Below, in pieces: positions 1 through 9,231 of a stretch of DNA of 64,000 nt (position 1 is its first letter; every line of letters starts with the position of its first letter). The notes below the pieces were generated by a model that saw only the letters and a program-made list of their open reading frames with translations, made no database searches and was not told where the DNA came from. The position numbers were made by a program, and so were the translations under genes. Source of the DNA: Lactobacillales bacterium (GTDB lineage: Bacteria; Bacillota; Bacilli; Lactobacillales; Streptococcaceae); contig JAISJD010000030.1 of assembly GCA_031261705.1 (NCBI GenBank), forward strand, positions 1 through 64,000. Direction: 5' to 3'.

Positions 1-49
1 AAAACTGGCAGCGAATTATCAGTAAAATCTAGATACATAGAGAAAAACA

Positions 50-88
50 GACCAGAAAATCAAATTTCGATTTTCTGGTCTATTTATT
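50..88. terminator. Intrinsic terminator at left edge
   Basis: A perfect 12-bp inverted repeat (GACCAGAAAATC at 50-61, complement at 69-80) has a 7-nt loop and is followed by a T-rich tract. It would end a transcript entering from left of the window. A-rich sequence on the other side means it could act in both directions. No gene is visible before it. Confidence 0.7.
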
Positions 89-202
89 TTGGTGAACTAG
101 AACTTATTGTCCCAGCCTCCTGTTTTGTCTTATGCCCTTGCATTGGGTAAAAAAGTTTACAAAAAATGATAGTGTTTTTATTTTGAATGAGATAGCTAGA
201 TT

Positions 203-340
203 GTAAGCGGGAAGTAATCGAGTATATGCTAAATAGGCAATCGCTAGACTACAATTGATGTAGTGGCAGCTGCCTATTGATTTGCACGCCAGTTGAACCT
301 AAGCGTCCTATATACCTTTGTTACTTCCCGCTTACTTTTT
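203..340 (+). other. Nested, multi-branched RNA-like structure (133 nt) ending in a U-run
   Basis: A perfect 15-bp closing helix joins GTAAGCGGGAAGTAA (203-217) to its complement at 321-335, followed directly by TTTTT. Inside it lie GTATAT (222-227) with ATATAC (310-315), AATAGGCA (232-239) with TGCCTATT (271-278), ACTACA (248-253) with TGTAGT (259-264), and a short ACGC/GCGT hairpin (286-289 with 303-306). The pairings nest without conflict and give a branched fold. No ORF or ribosome-binding site is evident. It sits just before the recombination genes of a decayed element. It could be a small RNA with its own terminator, a replication or transfer-origin structure (sso or oriT), or an elaborate terminator. 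I do not recognise a family. Bases 89-202 hold nothing I can call. Confidence 0.5.
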
Positions 341-387
341 AGTTTTCAAACGTTTTAATATTTGAGAGGGAGAAACTGAGGAATACA

Positions 388-569
388 ATTACTAAACAAG
401 ATTTAATGTTCCACGGCTATACAGAATATGAAGCACGAGCCATTCTAAAATCCGTGAAGTGCTTATTAGTCCAATCAGGACATACTTTTGCTACGCCAAC
501 AAGAAAGTCGCCAGAGTGCTAAAAAAGAGGGTTGAGGACTATCTCCAAATTAAAATCGAGAATGACTAA
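388..569 (+). pseudogene. Broken DUF3173-type small protein of an integrative element
   Basis: Reading from 388 gives ITKQDLMFHGYTEYEARAI and continues to about 489. A one-base loss in the run near 485-490 then shifts the frame and leads to a stop at 520-522. In the other frame the expected C-terminus (NKKVARVLKKRVEDYLQIKI...) continues to TAA at 567-569. The rejoined product of about 60 residues resembles the DUF3173 family, short probable excisionase-like or DNA-binding proteins coded directly before tyrosine integrases of streptococcal and enterococcal ICEs. The start also looks damaged: where ATG is expected there is only ATT (388) or ACA behind a GAGG motif. The gene therefore seems dead, matching the broken integrase downstream. 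The family assignment is from memory of the pattern. Confidence 0.6.
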
Positions 570-596
570 TGTTTGAGAACAAATTATAGAAAAATC

Positions 597-626
597 TTTC
601 AAAAAACAATAGAAAAATGGTATACT
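597..626 (+). promoter_or_regulatory. Putative promoter of the integrase gene
   Basis: TTTCAA (597-602), an 18-bp spacer and TATACT (621-626) preceded by TGG make an extended -10 promoter about 55 bp before the integrase start. The 9-mer TTGAGAACA occurs on both sides of it (573-581 and 629-637) and may be a binding site for a regulator or the integrase arm domain. Confidence 0.45.
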
Positions 627-681
627 GATTGAGAACAGTTTTTCGCTTGCTTTCCATTCCCACAACGAGTGGAGGAGAAAA

Positions 682-1830
682 ATGGCAAAAACATCAAATG
701 TTTACAAAGATAAGAAAACAGGTGCGTGGTATTTTGTAGCCAATCTTGGTAAAGAGAACTATGGCAAACGAGTCCAAAAGTTTCGTAGAGGATTTAAAAC
801 TACGGGAGCAGCCAAACAAGCCTACCTCGTTTTTATGCAAGAATATCAAGCAAAAGACGAAGAAAAGAAACAACAAATTCATCAAAAATATGATTGTTTT
901 GAAGTTTTCTTTGAGGAGATTTTTTTACCTTGGTATGAAACGCAAGTGAAAATTTCAACTTTTACAAGTTTGAGCTTTAATCTTCGTAAACAATTAACTT
1001 ATTTTCATGGTCGCAAACTCAGTGAACTGTCAGCCCTAGATATTCACGCCTTTCAACAATACATGTTAAAAACAAAGACACAACGGGAGAAACCTGCTAG
1101 TATCAGCTATGTCAATCGGCTCACGACAGGTTTAAGCTCAATCTTTGAACGTGCAATTGTGTATGAACTGATGACGGAAAACTGGGTGCGCAAAGTCGGT
1201 GAAATGCGAGAAACTCAAAAGAAAAAAATTGAGTTTTGGACGATGGACGAGTACAGACAGTTTGAAGCAATGCTACTGTTTAGCACACATACAGAAATGT
1301 TACAAAAAACAGGCTTTCGCTTGTTGTTTATGACAGGTCTGCGTATTGGCGAGATGTTAGCGCTGAATTGGGAACAGATTGATTTTTCAGAGCAGATGAT
1401 AACGATTGAAAAAACGTTGTATTATCGGAGTAAGACTGACAACCAACTTTTATCGCCCAAAACAGCGGCTAGTAGGCGACGAATTGGCGTTGACGGTAAA
1501 ACGTTATAAATGCTTTTAGAATGGCGAGAGAAACAGGGGACTATCGGCGAAATGGCTTATGTTTGCCAGATAGATGGCAGTTTTATGTGTGATAGTTTGT
1601 GGCGTGATTGGTTAAAGCATTTAGCCTTAAAGGCGAATGTTCAACCTATCAAATTACACTCATTACGGCATTCACACGCTTCAATGTTAATTTCTATTGG
1701 CGAAAGTCCGCTAGTCGTTCAAAAGCGCCTAGGACATCATGATATTAAAATGACACTAGGGACTTATGGGCATCTTTATCCCATTGCTAGTCAAAATCTG
1801 ACAGAGAAATTAAGTCTGTTAGAGATTTAA
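682..1830 (+). pseudogene. int: Tyrosine integrase (Tn916/ICE type), interrupted by an in-frame TAA
   Basis: The reading frame opens at ATG 682 behind a good GGAGG site and stops at TAA 1507-1509, then continues in the same frame to 1830. Read through, it is a typical integrase of about 382 residues: an N-terminal arm-binding domain (residues 1-55), a SAM-like core-binding domain (about 70-170) and a catalytic domain. The first catalytic Arg (TGLRIGE, R221) lies before the stop; HSLRH (H326, R329 in full numbering), LGHHD (H352) and the nucleophile in GTYGH (Y362) lie after it. Neither part can be active alone. One base change in codon 276 (for example from AAA, CAA or TTA) explains the break, so this is a recent nonsense mutation or a sequencing error. 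Such enzymes excise and integrate ICEs and phage-like elements. Confidence 0.85.
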
Positions 1831-1865
1831 AAAGGCAGTATAAAAATTAAATAAACACCTAATTG

Positions 1866-2030
1866 TTTGAGAAATTATCAAAAAGTTAGCAAGTCGCAGA
1901 TAAGGGGCGTTAAACACCTAGTAATGCAAGATTCAAAACGAATATTCGTGGTTAGGGTGGTACCGCGTGTGAGAACATTCACTCGTCCTTGATTACTCTA
2001 TGATTAGAGTAGGATTAGGCGAGTTTTTTT
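1866..2030 (+). promoter_or_regulatory. T-box riboswitch of hisS (5' part not visible)
   Basis: The conserved T-box core AGGGTGGTACCGCG is at 1954-1967, preceded by a small stem-III-like hairpin (about 1939-1950). A terminator follows: CTCG...CGAG closing helix, TACTCTA/TAGAGTA inner helix, and TTTTTTT to about 2030. T-box leaders sense uncharged tRNA (here presumably tRNA-His) and switch transcription of the synthetase. Only 123 nt lie between the integrase stop and the T-box core, and I cannot find the paired 5' half of stem I or its specifier loop. CAC occurs at 1915-1917 and might be the remains of a His specifier. The leader may have been cut by insertion of the upstream element. I see no convincing promoter between 1831 and 1950. 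Confidence 0.85.
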
Positions 2031-2069
2031 GTGTAAAAAATTTTGAAAAAATGAAGGGAATGGAATTTA

Positions 2070-3368
2070 ATGAGCTTATTACAACGACCAAAGGGAACCA
2101 ACGACATTTTACCGGGTGTCAGTGAAAAATGGCGATTTATCGAAGATACGGCACGTTTAGTGTTTAGCGACTATCAATACAGTGAAATAAGAACGCCAAT
2201 GTTTGAACACTATGAAGTCATTTCTCGTTCTGTGGGGGATACAACGGATATTGTTTCAAAAGAAATGTATGATTTTTATGACAAAGGGGAACGTCACGTC
2301 ACGCTACGTCCAGAGGGAACCGCACCAGTTGTCCGCTCTTATGTGGAAAATAAATTATACGGTCCTGAACATGTGAAACCTTATAAAGTTTATTACATGG
2401 GGCCAATGTTTCGTTATGAACGACCACAAGCAGGGCGCTTACGTCAATTTCATCAAATCGGAGTCGAAGCGTTTGGTTCTGAAAATCCTGCGACAGATGT
2501 CGAAAGTATCGCTATGGCAATGGATTTCTTCCACCAATTAGGCATTCAAAAAATTCAATTAGTCATTAATACACTTGGAAATAAAGAAAGTCGTGCCGCT
2601 TACCGTCAAGCATTGATTGATTTCTTAGAACCACATTTCGAAGAATTAAGTGAAGATTCTAAGCGACGTTTACATGAAAATCCGCTACGTGTATTAGATA
2701 GTAAAGACAAGAAAGACAAAGTAGTTGTTGAAAATGCACCATCTATTTTAGATTATTTAGATGAAGAAAGCAGTCAACATTTTGAACAAGTCAAAACGTT
2801 ACTCGAAGCACTAAATATTGAGTATGTGATTGATACAAACATGGTTCGTGGACTAGATTATTATAATCATACGATTTTTGAAATTATGAGTGATGCTATT
2901 GGAAATACGCAAACAACCATTGCTGCTGGCGGGCGTTACGATTCACTTGTAGAATATTTTGGTGGGCCAGAAACACCAGGTTTTGGTTTTGCCATGGGGA
3001 TTGAACGGGTACTTTTGACGCTTGAAGCAGAGGGCGTGGAAATTCCAACAGGTAACGAGTTAGATATTTACGTGGTTGGACTTGGAGAAGCAGTCAATGT
3101 TGAAAGTCTGAAATTGGTTCAATCTATTCGCAAGCAAGGCTATTCTGCTGACCGTGATTTCTTAAACCGCAAAGCTAAAGCGCAATTTAAAACAGTCGAT
3201 AAACTTGGTGCCAAATTAGTCGTGACTATCGGCGAAAGCGAGTTAGAAGAAGGTATTGTGAAAATTAAGAACGCCAAAACACGTGAAGAAAAAAGTTATT
3301 CGCTAGAAGAAGTTTATACAAACTTTGATGCAATCTATGATGAATTAATGGAAGGGGAACAAGAATAA
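2070..3368 (+). CDS. hisS: Histidyl-tRNA synthetase
   Basis: Class II aminoacyl-tRNA synthetase of 432 residues, the usual length; it charges tRNA-His in the cytosol. Motif 2 with [16 protein letters not shown] (about 114-129), the HisA signature [12 protein letters not shown] (260-271) and motif 3 [13 protein letters not shown] (304-316) are all present. The anticodon-binding domain occupies about 330-425. The ATG at 2070 follows AGGGAATGG. The stop overlaps the aspS start by one base, the hisS-aspS operon order common in Firmicutes. Expression is expected to depend on the T-box upstream. Confidence 0.97.
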   Translation: MSLLQRPKGTNDILPGVSEKWRFIEDTARLVFSDYQYSEIRTPMFEHYEVISRSVGDTTDIVSKEMYDFYDKGERHVTLRPEGTAPVVRSYVENKLYGPEHVKPYKVYYMGPMFRYERPQAGRLRQFHQIGVEAFGSENPATDVESIAMAMDFFHQLGIQKIQLVINTLGNKESRAAYRQALIDFLEPHFEELSEDSKRRLHENPLRVLDSKDKKDKVVVENAPSILDYLDEESSQHFEQVKTLLEALNIEYVIDTNMVRGLDYYNHTIFEIMSDAIGNTQTTIAAGGRYDSLVEYFGGPETPGFGFAMGIERVLLTLEAEGVEIPTGNELDIYVVGLGEAVNVESLKLVQSIRKQGYSADRDFLNRKAKAQFKTVDKLGAKLVVTIGESELEEGIVKIKNAKTREEKSYSLEEVYTNFDAIYDELMEGEQE

Positions 3369-5143
3369 TGAGTAGTCGTACCATGTATGCAGGTCTAGTG
3401 ACCGAAGAATTTTTAGGTCAAAAAGTTATCTTAAAAGGTTGGGTGCAAAAACGTCGTGACCTTGGTGGTCTTATTTTTATAGATTTGCGTGACCGTGAAG
3501 GGATTGTACAAATTACCGTCAATCCAGAAACAGCCAGCCCAGAAGTCGTAACCGCTGCTGAAACTGTCCGTAGCGAGTATGTGATTGAAGTTGAGGGAAC
3601 GGTTGTAGAACGTTCTTCAAAAAATCCAAACATGAAAACAGGGAATATTGAAATTGAAGCCAGTCAAATGACTGTCTTAAATGTTTCAAAAACTGTTCCC
3701 TTTGAAATTGCTGACGAAACTACAGCGAGTGATGAAACACGTTTGAAATACCGTTACCTCGATTTACGCCGTCCAAGCATGCTTAAAAACTTCAAGCTCC
3801 GTCATGCAGTTACAAAATCTATCCGTCATTTCTTAGATGATGCAGACTTTATTGATGTAGAAACACCTTATCTGAATAAATCGACTCCTGAGGGCGCACG
3901 TGACTACTTGGTACCAAGTCGAGTACATCCAGGACATTTTTATGCATTGCCACAATCGCCACAGTTGTTTAAACAATTATTGATGAATGCTGGCTTTGAC
4001 CGTTACTATCAAATCGTGAAATGCTTCCGTGATGAAGATTTACGTGGTGACCGTCAACCTGAATTTACCCAAGTGGATTTAGAAACTTCTTTCTTATCGC
4101 CTGAAGAAATTCAAACATTGACAGAAAACATGTTGGTGAAAGTGATGAAAGATGCGCTTGGTTTAGAAATTCCTGCACCATTTCCACGTATGGACTATGA
4201 TGAAGCAATCGCTCGTTTTGGTTCGGATAAACCAGATACACGTTTTGCAATGGAATTAATGGATGTTGCACCTGTGATGAAAAATGTAGAATTTAAAGTA
4301 TTCAAAGGAGCATTGGAAGCAGGCGGACAAGTCAAGGCACTCAATGCAAAAGGGGCGGCAGAGAAATACTCTCGTAAAGATTTAGATGCTTTAGGTCAAT
4401 ATGCGGGACAATTTGGTGCGAAAGGCCTCGCCTGGGTGAAAGTGACAGAAGACGGCTTGAATGGACCTATTGCAAAATTCTTAGGAGATGTTGCAGAAGA
4501 ATTAATTAGAGCCACTCAAGCGCAAGCAGGTGACTTATTATTATTTGCAGCTGACCAAGCAAATGTTGTAGCAGCAACTCTTGGCGCTATCCGGACACGC
4601 TTAGCCAAAGAATTAGATTTAATTGATGAATCTAAATTTAACTTCCTATGGGTTGTGAACTGGCCAATGTTTGAATACTCAGAAGAAGAAGGACGCTACA
4701 TGGCAGCGCACCATCCGTTTACTTTACCAAAAGCAGAGGATGAAGATAAGCTATTGACCGACCCTGCTCACGTCTATGCGGAAGCTTATGATGTCGTGCT
4801 AAATGGCTATGAATTAGGCGGTGGGTCACTGCGTATCTATACACGTGACTTGCAAGAAAAAATGCTAGAAGCGTTAGGCTTCAGCAAAGAATCTGCCCGT
4901 GCCCAATTTGGGTTCTTACTAGATGCACTAGACTATGGTTTTCCTCCGCATGGTGGCTTGGCACTAGGTCTTGACCGTTTGGTAATGCTCCTAGCTGGTA
5001 AGGACAACATTCGTGAAGTTATCGCCTTCCCTAAAAACGGAAAAGCCAGTGACCCAATGAGTGAAGCCCCTTCTCTAGTCAGTGAAGCTCAGCTTGCCGA
5101 ACTTAGCTTAAATGTGATAGAAATCGAAGAAACAGAAGAATAA
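3368..5143 (+). CDS. aspS: Aspartyl-tRNA synthetase, bacterial type
   Basis: Class II synthetase of 591 residues that charges tRNA-Asp. It has an N-terminal OB-fold anticodon domain (about 1-105), motif 2 with [16 protein letters not shown] (about 221-236), the GAD insertion domain typical of bacterial AspRS (about 285-420) and motif 3 GGLALGLDR (529-537). The ATG shares a base with the hisS stop (TAATG), so translation is probably coupled. The pair ends at a terminator. Nothing is missing or unusual. Confidence 0.97.
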   Translation: MSSRTMYAGLVTEEFLGQKVILKGWVQKRRDLGGLIFIDLRDREGIVQITVNPETASPEVVTAAETVRSEYVIEVEGTVVERSSKNPNMKTGNIEIEASQMTVLNVSKTVPFEIADETTASDETRLKYRYLDLRRPSMLKNFKLRHAVTKSIRHFLDDADFIDVETPYLNKSTPEGARDYLVPSRVHPGHFYALPQSPQLFKQLLMNAGFDRYYQIVKCFRDEDLRGDRQPEFTQVDLETSFLSPEEIQTLTENMLVKVMKDALGLEIPAPFPRMDYDEAIARFGSDKPDTRFAMELMDVAPVMKNVEFKVFKGALEAGGQVKALNAKGAAEKYSRKDLDALGQYAGQFGAKGLAWVKVTEDGLNGPIAKFLGDVAEELIRATQAQAGDLLLFAADQANVVAATLGAIRTRLAKELDLIDESKFNFLWVVNWPMFEYSEEEGRYMAAHHPFTLPKAEDEDKLLTDPAHVYAEAYDVVLNGYELGGGSLRIYTRDLQEKMLEALGFSKESARAQFGFLLDALDYGFPPHGGLALGLDRLVMLLAGKDNIREVIAFPKNGKASDPMSEAPSLVSEAQLAELSLNVIEIEETEE

Positions 5144-5151
5144 AATTTTAT

Positions 5152-5185
5152 GTGGAATGCCTCGAATGGTGTTCCACTTTTTTTA
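5152..5185 (+). terminator. Terminator of hisS-aspS
   Basis: GTGGAA (5152-5157) pairs with TTCCAC (5172-5177), followed by a run of eight T. It lies 8 bases after the aspS stop. Confidence 0.8.
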
Positions 5186-5232
5186 TGAATTTCTTAAGAT
5201 TTCAAGGCAAAACCTACCTAAAAAGAAAACTG

Positions 5233-5261
5233 TTGACACGATTGAAAAAACAAGATATAAT
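5233..5261 (+). promoter_or_regulatory. Promoter of rpoBC
   Basis: TTGACA (5233-5238), a 17-bp spacer and TATAAT (5256-5261) match the sigma-A consensus exactly. It lies about 260 bp before rpoB and gives a long untranslated leader. Confidence 0.85.
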
Positions 5262-5519
5262 TATAAATTGCAAAAACTATCTGAAATTAGCATAAATCTC
5301 ATGCGAAATATTGTCCGCATAGGTTTTTTATAAGGAACAAAAGTAGAAATTCATCAATTTAACAGAAGATTGAAAATCTATTTTTGGTTTTTTTTTGCTT
5401 AAAAACGACTAAATTCTTTATTAGTGACGTAAATTTAATGTTATAGTAATGAAATTGTAATATTTAAGCAAGCCAATTCAGCGTTGTTTTGGACTAATTA
5501 TTTAAGGGGTGTGAAGAGC
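5262..5519 (+). other. Long 5' leader of rpoB
   Basis: About 250 nt lie between the consensus promoter and the rpoB start without an ORF. ATGCG/CGCAT (about 5300-5320) followed by TTTTTT could be a weak attenuator, and an AGATT/AATCT hairpin before another T-run (about 5367-5396) could be a second. Both stems are short, so termination there is doubtful. A TATAGT at 5442-5447 may be a second -10 without a clear -35. Nothing else is recognised. Confidence 0.4.
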
Positions 5520-8500
5520 TTGGCTGGACACGTAGTAAAATACGGAAAACATCGCGAGCGTAGAAGTTTCGCGCGTATCAGTGAAGTGTTGGAATTACCA
5601 GATTTAGTAGAGATTCAAACAGACTCATATAAATGGTTCTTAGATGAAGGACTAAGAGAAATGTTTGAAGACATCTTGCCAATCCATGATTTCAACGATA
5701 ACTTATCTTTGGAATTTGTGAATTATGATTTGAAAGAACCGAAGTACACAGTAGACGAAGCGCGCGCGCATGATGCAAACTATTCTGCACCATTACACGT
5801 AACTTTACGCTTAACAAATCGTGAAACAGGTGAAATCAAATCACAAGAAGTATTCTTTGGTGATTTCCCACTGATGACTGAAATGGGAACATTTATTATC
5901 AACGGGGCAGAACGGGTTATTGTTTCTCAATTAGTTCGTTCACCGGGTGTTTATTTCCATGGGAAAGTAGACAAAAACGGAAAAGAAGGCTTCGGGTCAA
6001 CGGTTATTCCAAACCGTGGTGCTTGGTTAGAAATGGAAACGGACTCTAAGGATATTTCCTATGTTCGTATCGACCGTACACGTAAAATTCCATTATCAGT
6101 ATTAGTACGTGCCTTAGGTTTTGGTAGTGACGACACTATTTTAGAAATTTTCGGAGATAGTGCTTCATTACGTAATACAATTGAAAAAGATTTACACAAA
6201 AATGCTAGCGATTCTCGTACCGAAGAAGGATTGAAAGACGTTTATGAACGTTTACGTCCGGGCGAACCAAAAACAGCAGATTCTTCTCGTAATTTGTTAA
6301 ACGCTCGTTTCTTTGATCCAAAACGTTATGACTTAGCAGCAGTTGGTCGTTACAAAGTTAATAAAAAGTTAGATTTACGTACTCGTTTATTGAACTTAAC
6401 ACTTGCTGAAACATTAATTGACCCAGAAACAGGGGAAATTCTTGTTGAAAGCGGAACAGTGATCGACCATGATGTGATGGATAAATTGGATCCATTCTTG
6501 GTAAACGGTCTGAATGCAATCACTTATTACCCAAGTGAAGATGCAGTAGTGACGGAACCAATGACTGTCCAAACAATTAAAGTTATTTCACCCATTGACC
6601 CAGAACGTGTAGTAAACGTTATCGGAAATGGCTACCCAGAGGATAAAGTACGTACAGTAACTCCAGCGGACATTATCGCTTCTATGAGCTACTTCCTAAA
6701 CTTAATGGAAAATATTGGCAATGTAGATGATATTGACCATTTAGGGAATCGTCGTATCCGTTCAGTCGGTGAATTATTACAAAATCAATTCCGTATCGGG
6801 TTAGCTCGTATGGAACGTGTGGTTCGTGAACGTATGTCGATTCAAGATAACGAAACGATTACACCACAACAATTAATCAATATTCGTCCAGTTGTTGCAA
6901 GTATCAAAGAGTTCTTTGGTTCTTCTCAATTGTCACAGTTCATGGATCAACATAATCCATTATCTGAACTTGCACACAAACGTCGTCTTTCTGCACTTGG
7001 ACCTGGTGGGTTAACACGTGATCGTGCGGGTTATGAAGTTCGGGACGTGCATTACTCTCACTATGGTCGTATGTGTCCGATTGAAACGCCAGAAGGTCCG
7101 AATATCGGGCTTATCAACTCGCTTTCTTCTTATGCAAAGGTGAATAGATATGGCTTTATCGAAACACCTTACCGTCGTGTAGACCGTGCCAATCATCGTG
7201 TAACAGAACACATTGATTACCTAACTGCCGATGTGGAAGATCATTATATTGTTGCCCAAGCCAACTCAAAATTGAACGAAGACGGTACCTTTGCAACAGA
7301 GGTTGTTATGGCGCGTTCAACAGGGAACAATATTGAAATTTCTGTAGACAAAATTGACTACATGGACGTTTCACCTAAGCAAGTAGTTGCAGTCGCTACC
7401 GCATGTATTCCTTTCTTGGAAAACGATGACTCCAACCGTGCCTTGATGGGTGCAAACATGCAGCGTCAAGCGGTACCATTGATTGACCCACATGCTCCAT
7501 TTGTTGGAACAGGGATGGAATATCAAGCAGCACATGACTCAGGAGCTGCACTTATTGCCAAACATGACGGAGTTGTCGAATATGCCGATGCGGACGAAAT
7601 CCGTATTCGTCGGAACGATGGCGCCTTAGATAAATATAAAGTAACAAAATTCCGTCGTTCTAACTCAGGAACTTCTTATAACCAACGGACATTGATTGAA
7701 GTTGGCGAAAAAGTTGAAGCTGGAGATATTATTGCAGACGGTCCTTCTATGGAAGGTGGAGAGTTAGCCTTGGGTCAAAATCCATTGGTTGCCTTCATGA
7801 CATGGGAAGGGTATAACTATGAAGATGCCGTTATCATGAGTGAACGCTTGGTTAAAGATGACGTTTATACTTCGATTCATATTGAAGAATATGAATCAGA
7901 AGCACGTGATACAAAACTTGGACCTGAAGAAATCACACGTGAAATTCCAAACGTTGGGGAAGACGCTTTGAAGAACCTTAACGAACTAGGAATTATCCGT
8001 ATCGGTGCAGAAGTAAAAGAAGGCGATTTATTAGTCGGAAAAGTTACTCCTAAAGGTGTGACTGAATTATCTGCTGAAGAACGCTTACTACATGCAATCT
8101 TCGGTGAAAAAGCTCGTGAAGTTCGTGATACTTCTCTACGTGTTCCTCACGGTGGCGATGGTATTGTTCATGATGTGAAAATCTTTACTCGTGAAGCTGG
8201 CGATGAATTATCACCAGGAGTTAACATGCTAGTCCGTGTCTATATCGTTCAAAAACGTAAGATTCACGTTGGGGATAAAATGGCGGGTCGTCACGGAAAT
8301 AAAGGGGTTGTTTCGCGTATTTTACCAGTCGAAGACATGCCTTATCTTCCAGACGGTACACCAGTCGACATCATGTTAAATCCATTAGGGGTACCTTCTC
8401 GGATGAACATTGGGCAAGTAATGGAGCTTCATTTAGGTATGGCTGCTCGTTCACTTGGCATTCATGTAGCAACACCAGTCTTTGATGGAGCTAGCGATGA

Positions 8501-9137
8501 TGATCTTTGGGATACCGTTCAAGAAGCTGGTATGGCAAAAGATGCGAAAACTGTGCTTTATGATGGACGTACAGGGGAAGCCTTTGATAACCGTGTTTCT
8601 GTCGGTGTCATGTATATGATTAAACTTCACCACATGGTTGATGATAAATTACATGCTCGTTCAATCGGACCTTACTCACTTGTTACGCAACAACCGCTTG
8701 GTGGGAAAGCGCAATTTGGTGGACAACGTTTTGGGGAAATGGAAGTATGGGCATTGGAAGCTTATGGTGCAGCTTACATTCTACAAGAAATCTTGACGTA
8801 CAAGTCTGATGATGTTGTGGGACGTGTGAAAACTTATGAAGCAATTGTGAAAGGGGAACGTATTCCTCAACCGGGCGTACCTGAATCCTTCCGCGTATTA
8901 GTAAAAGAATTACAATCACTTGGTCTTGACATGCGTGTCCTTGACGAAAATGAACAAGAAGTTGAACTTCGTGATATGGACGATGACGATGATGATTTAA
9001 TCACTGTTGACGCTTTAGCAAAATATGCTGAAGAACATCAAGCCAAAGAAGCCGCAAAACAAGCGGCGAAAGAAAAAGAAGCGGCAGAAGAAGCAGCCGA
9101 ACAAGCTTTTGAAACAGCTGAAGATACACAAGAATAA
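5520..9137 (+). CDS. rpoB: RNA polymerase beta subunit
   Basis: Catalytic beta subunit of RNA polymerase, about 1205 residues. I place the start at TTG 5520, because [17 protein letters not shown] matches the known Enterococcus N-terminus ([12 protein letters not shown]) and an AAGGGGTG site lies before it; the same frame is open back to 5484. The rifampicin cluster ([14 protein letters not shown]...[10 protein letters not shown]) has the sensitive-type D, H and S at the main resistance positions. The [10 protein letters not shown] and [18 protein letters not shown] motifs of the active-site region are present. The C-terminus ends in an acidic DDDDDD stretch and an Ala/Glu/Lys-rich tail, as in lactic cocci. 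It is followed by rpoC. Confidence 0.97.
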   Translation: MAGHVVKYGKHRERRSFARISEVLELPDLVEIQTDSYKWFLDEGLREMFEDILPIHDFNDNLSLEFVNYDLKEPKYTVDEARAHDANYSAPLHVTLRLTNRETGEIKSQEVFFGDFPLMTEMGTFIINGAERVIVSQLVRSPGVYFHGKVDKNGKEGFGSTVIPNRGAWLEMETDSKDISYVRIDRTRKIPLSVLVRALGFGSDDTILEIFGDSASLRNTIEKDLHKNASDSRTEEGLKDVYERLRPGEPKTADSSRNLLNARFFDPKRYDLAAVGRYKVNKKLDLRTRLLNLTLAETLIDPETGEILVESGTVIDHDVMDKLDPFLVNGLNAITYYPSEDAVVTEPMTVQTIKVISPIDPERVVNVIGNGYPEDKVRTVTPADIIASMSYFLNLMENIGNVDDIDHLGNRRIRSVGELLQNQFRIGLARMERVVRERMSIQDNETITPQQLINIRPVVASIKEFFGSSQLSQFMDQHNPLSELAHKRRLSALGPGGLTRDRAGYEVRDVHYSHYGRMCPIETPEGPNIGLINSLSSYAKVNRYGFIETPYRRVDRANHRVTEHIDYLTADVEDHYIVAQANSKLNEDGTFATEVVMARSTGNNIEISVDKIDYMDVSPKQVVAVATACIPFLENDDSNRALMGANMQRQAVPLIDPHAPFVGTGMEYQAAHDSGAALIAKHDGVVEYADADEIRIRRNDGALDKYKVTKFRRSNSGTSYNQRTLIEVGEKVEAGDIIADGPSMEGGELALGQNPLVAFMTWEGYNYEDAVIMSERLVKDDVYTSIHIEEYESEARDTKLGPEEITREIPNVGEDALKNLNELGIIRIGAEVKEGDLLVGKVTPKGVTELSAEERLLHAIFGEKAREVRDTSLRVPHGGDGIVHDVKIFTREAGDELSPGVNMLVRVYIVQKRKIHVGDKMAGRHGNKGVVSRILPVEDMPYLPDGTPVDIMLNPLGVPSRMNIGQVMELHLGMAARSLGIHVATPVFDGASDDDLWDTVQEAGMAKDAKTVLYDGRTGEAFDNRVSVGVMYMIKLHHMVDDKLHARSIGPYSLVTQQPLGGKAQFGGQRFGEMEVWALEAYGAAYILQEILTYKSDDVVGRVKTYEAIVKGERIPQPGVPESFRVLVKELQSLGLDMRVLDENEQEVELRDMDDDDDDLITVDALAKYAEEHQAKEAAKQAAKEKEAAEEAAEQAFETAEDTQE

Positions 9138-9159
9138 GAATTAATCTAGTTACGAGAAA

Positions 9160-9188
9160 GTGAGCCATTTTCTTTGAAGGTGGCTCAC
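9160..9188 (+). other. Hairpin between rpoB and rpoC
   Basis: GTGAGCCA (9160-9167) pairs perfectly with TGGCTCAC (9181-9188) around a 13-nt loop. No T-run follows, so it is probably not a terminator. It may be a processing or stability element in the rpoBC mRNA. Confidence 0.5.
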
Positions 9189-9231
9189 AATCCCCTAACT
9201 TTTCTAAAATTAGAAACGGAGGGAACCCCTT

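Noticed and set aside
1510-1830. A separate 106-residue integrase-like gene starting at ATG 1510
   Set aside because: It is in phase with the preceding frame, has no ribosome site and holds only the C-terminal half of the catalytic domain, so I treat it as part of the interrupted integrase.
1852-1920. TAAACACCTA repeated at 1852-1861 and 1911-1920 as an attachment-site core
   Set aside because: The copies are only 59 bp apart and both on the same side of the integrase, so they do not bracket an element; the other end lies outside the window.
5484-5519. rpoB starting at TTG 5484
   Set aside because: The extra 12 residues are not in known RpoB proteins, and a ribosome site stands before TTG 5520 instead.
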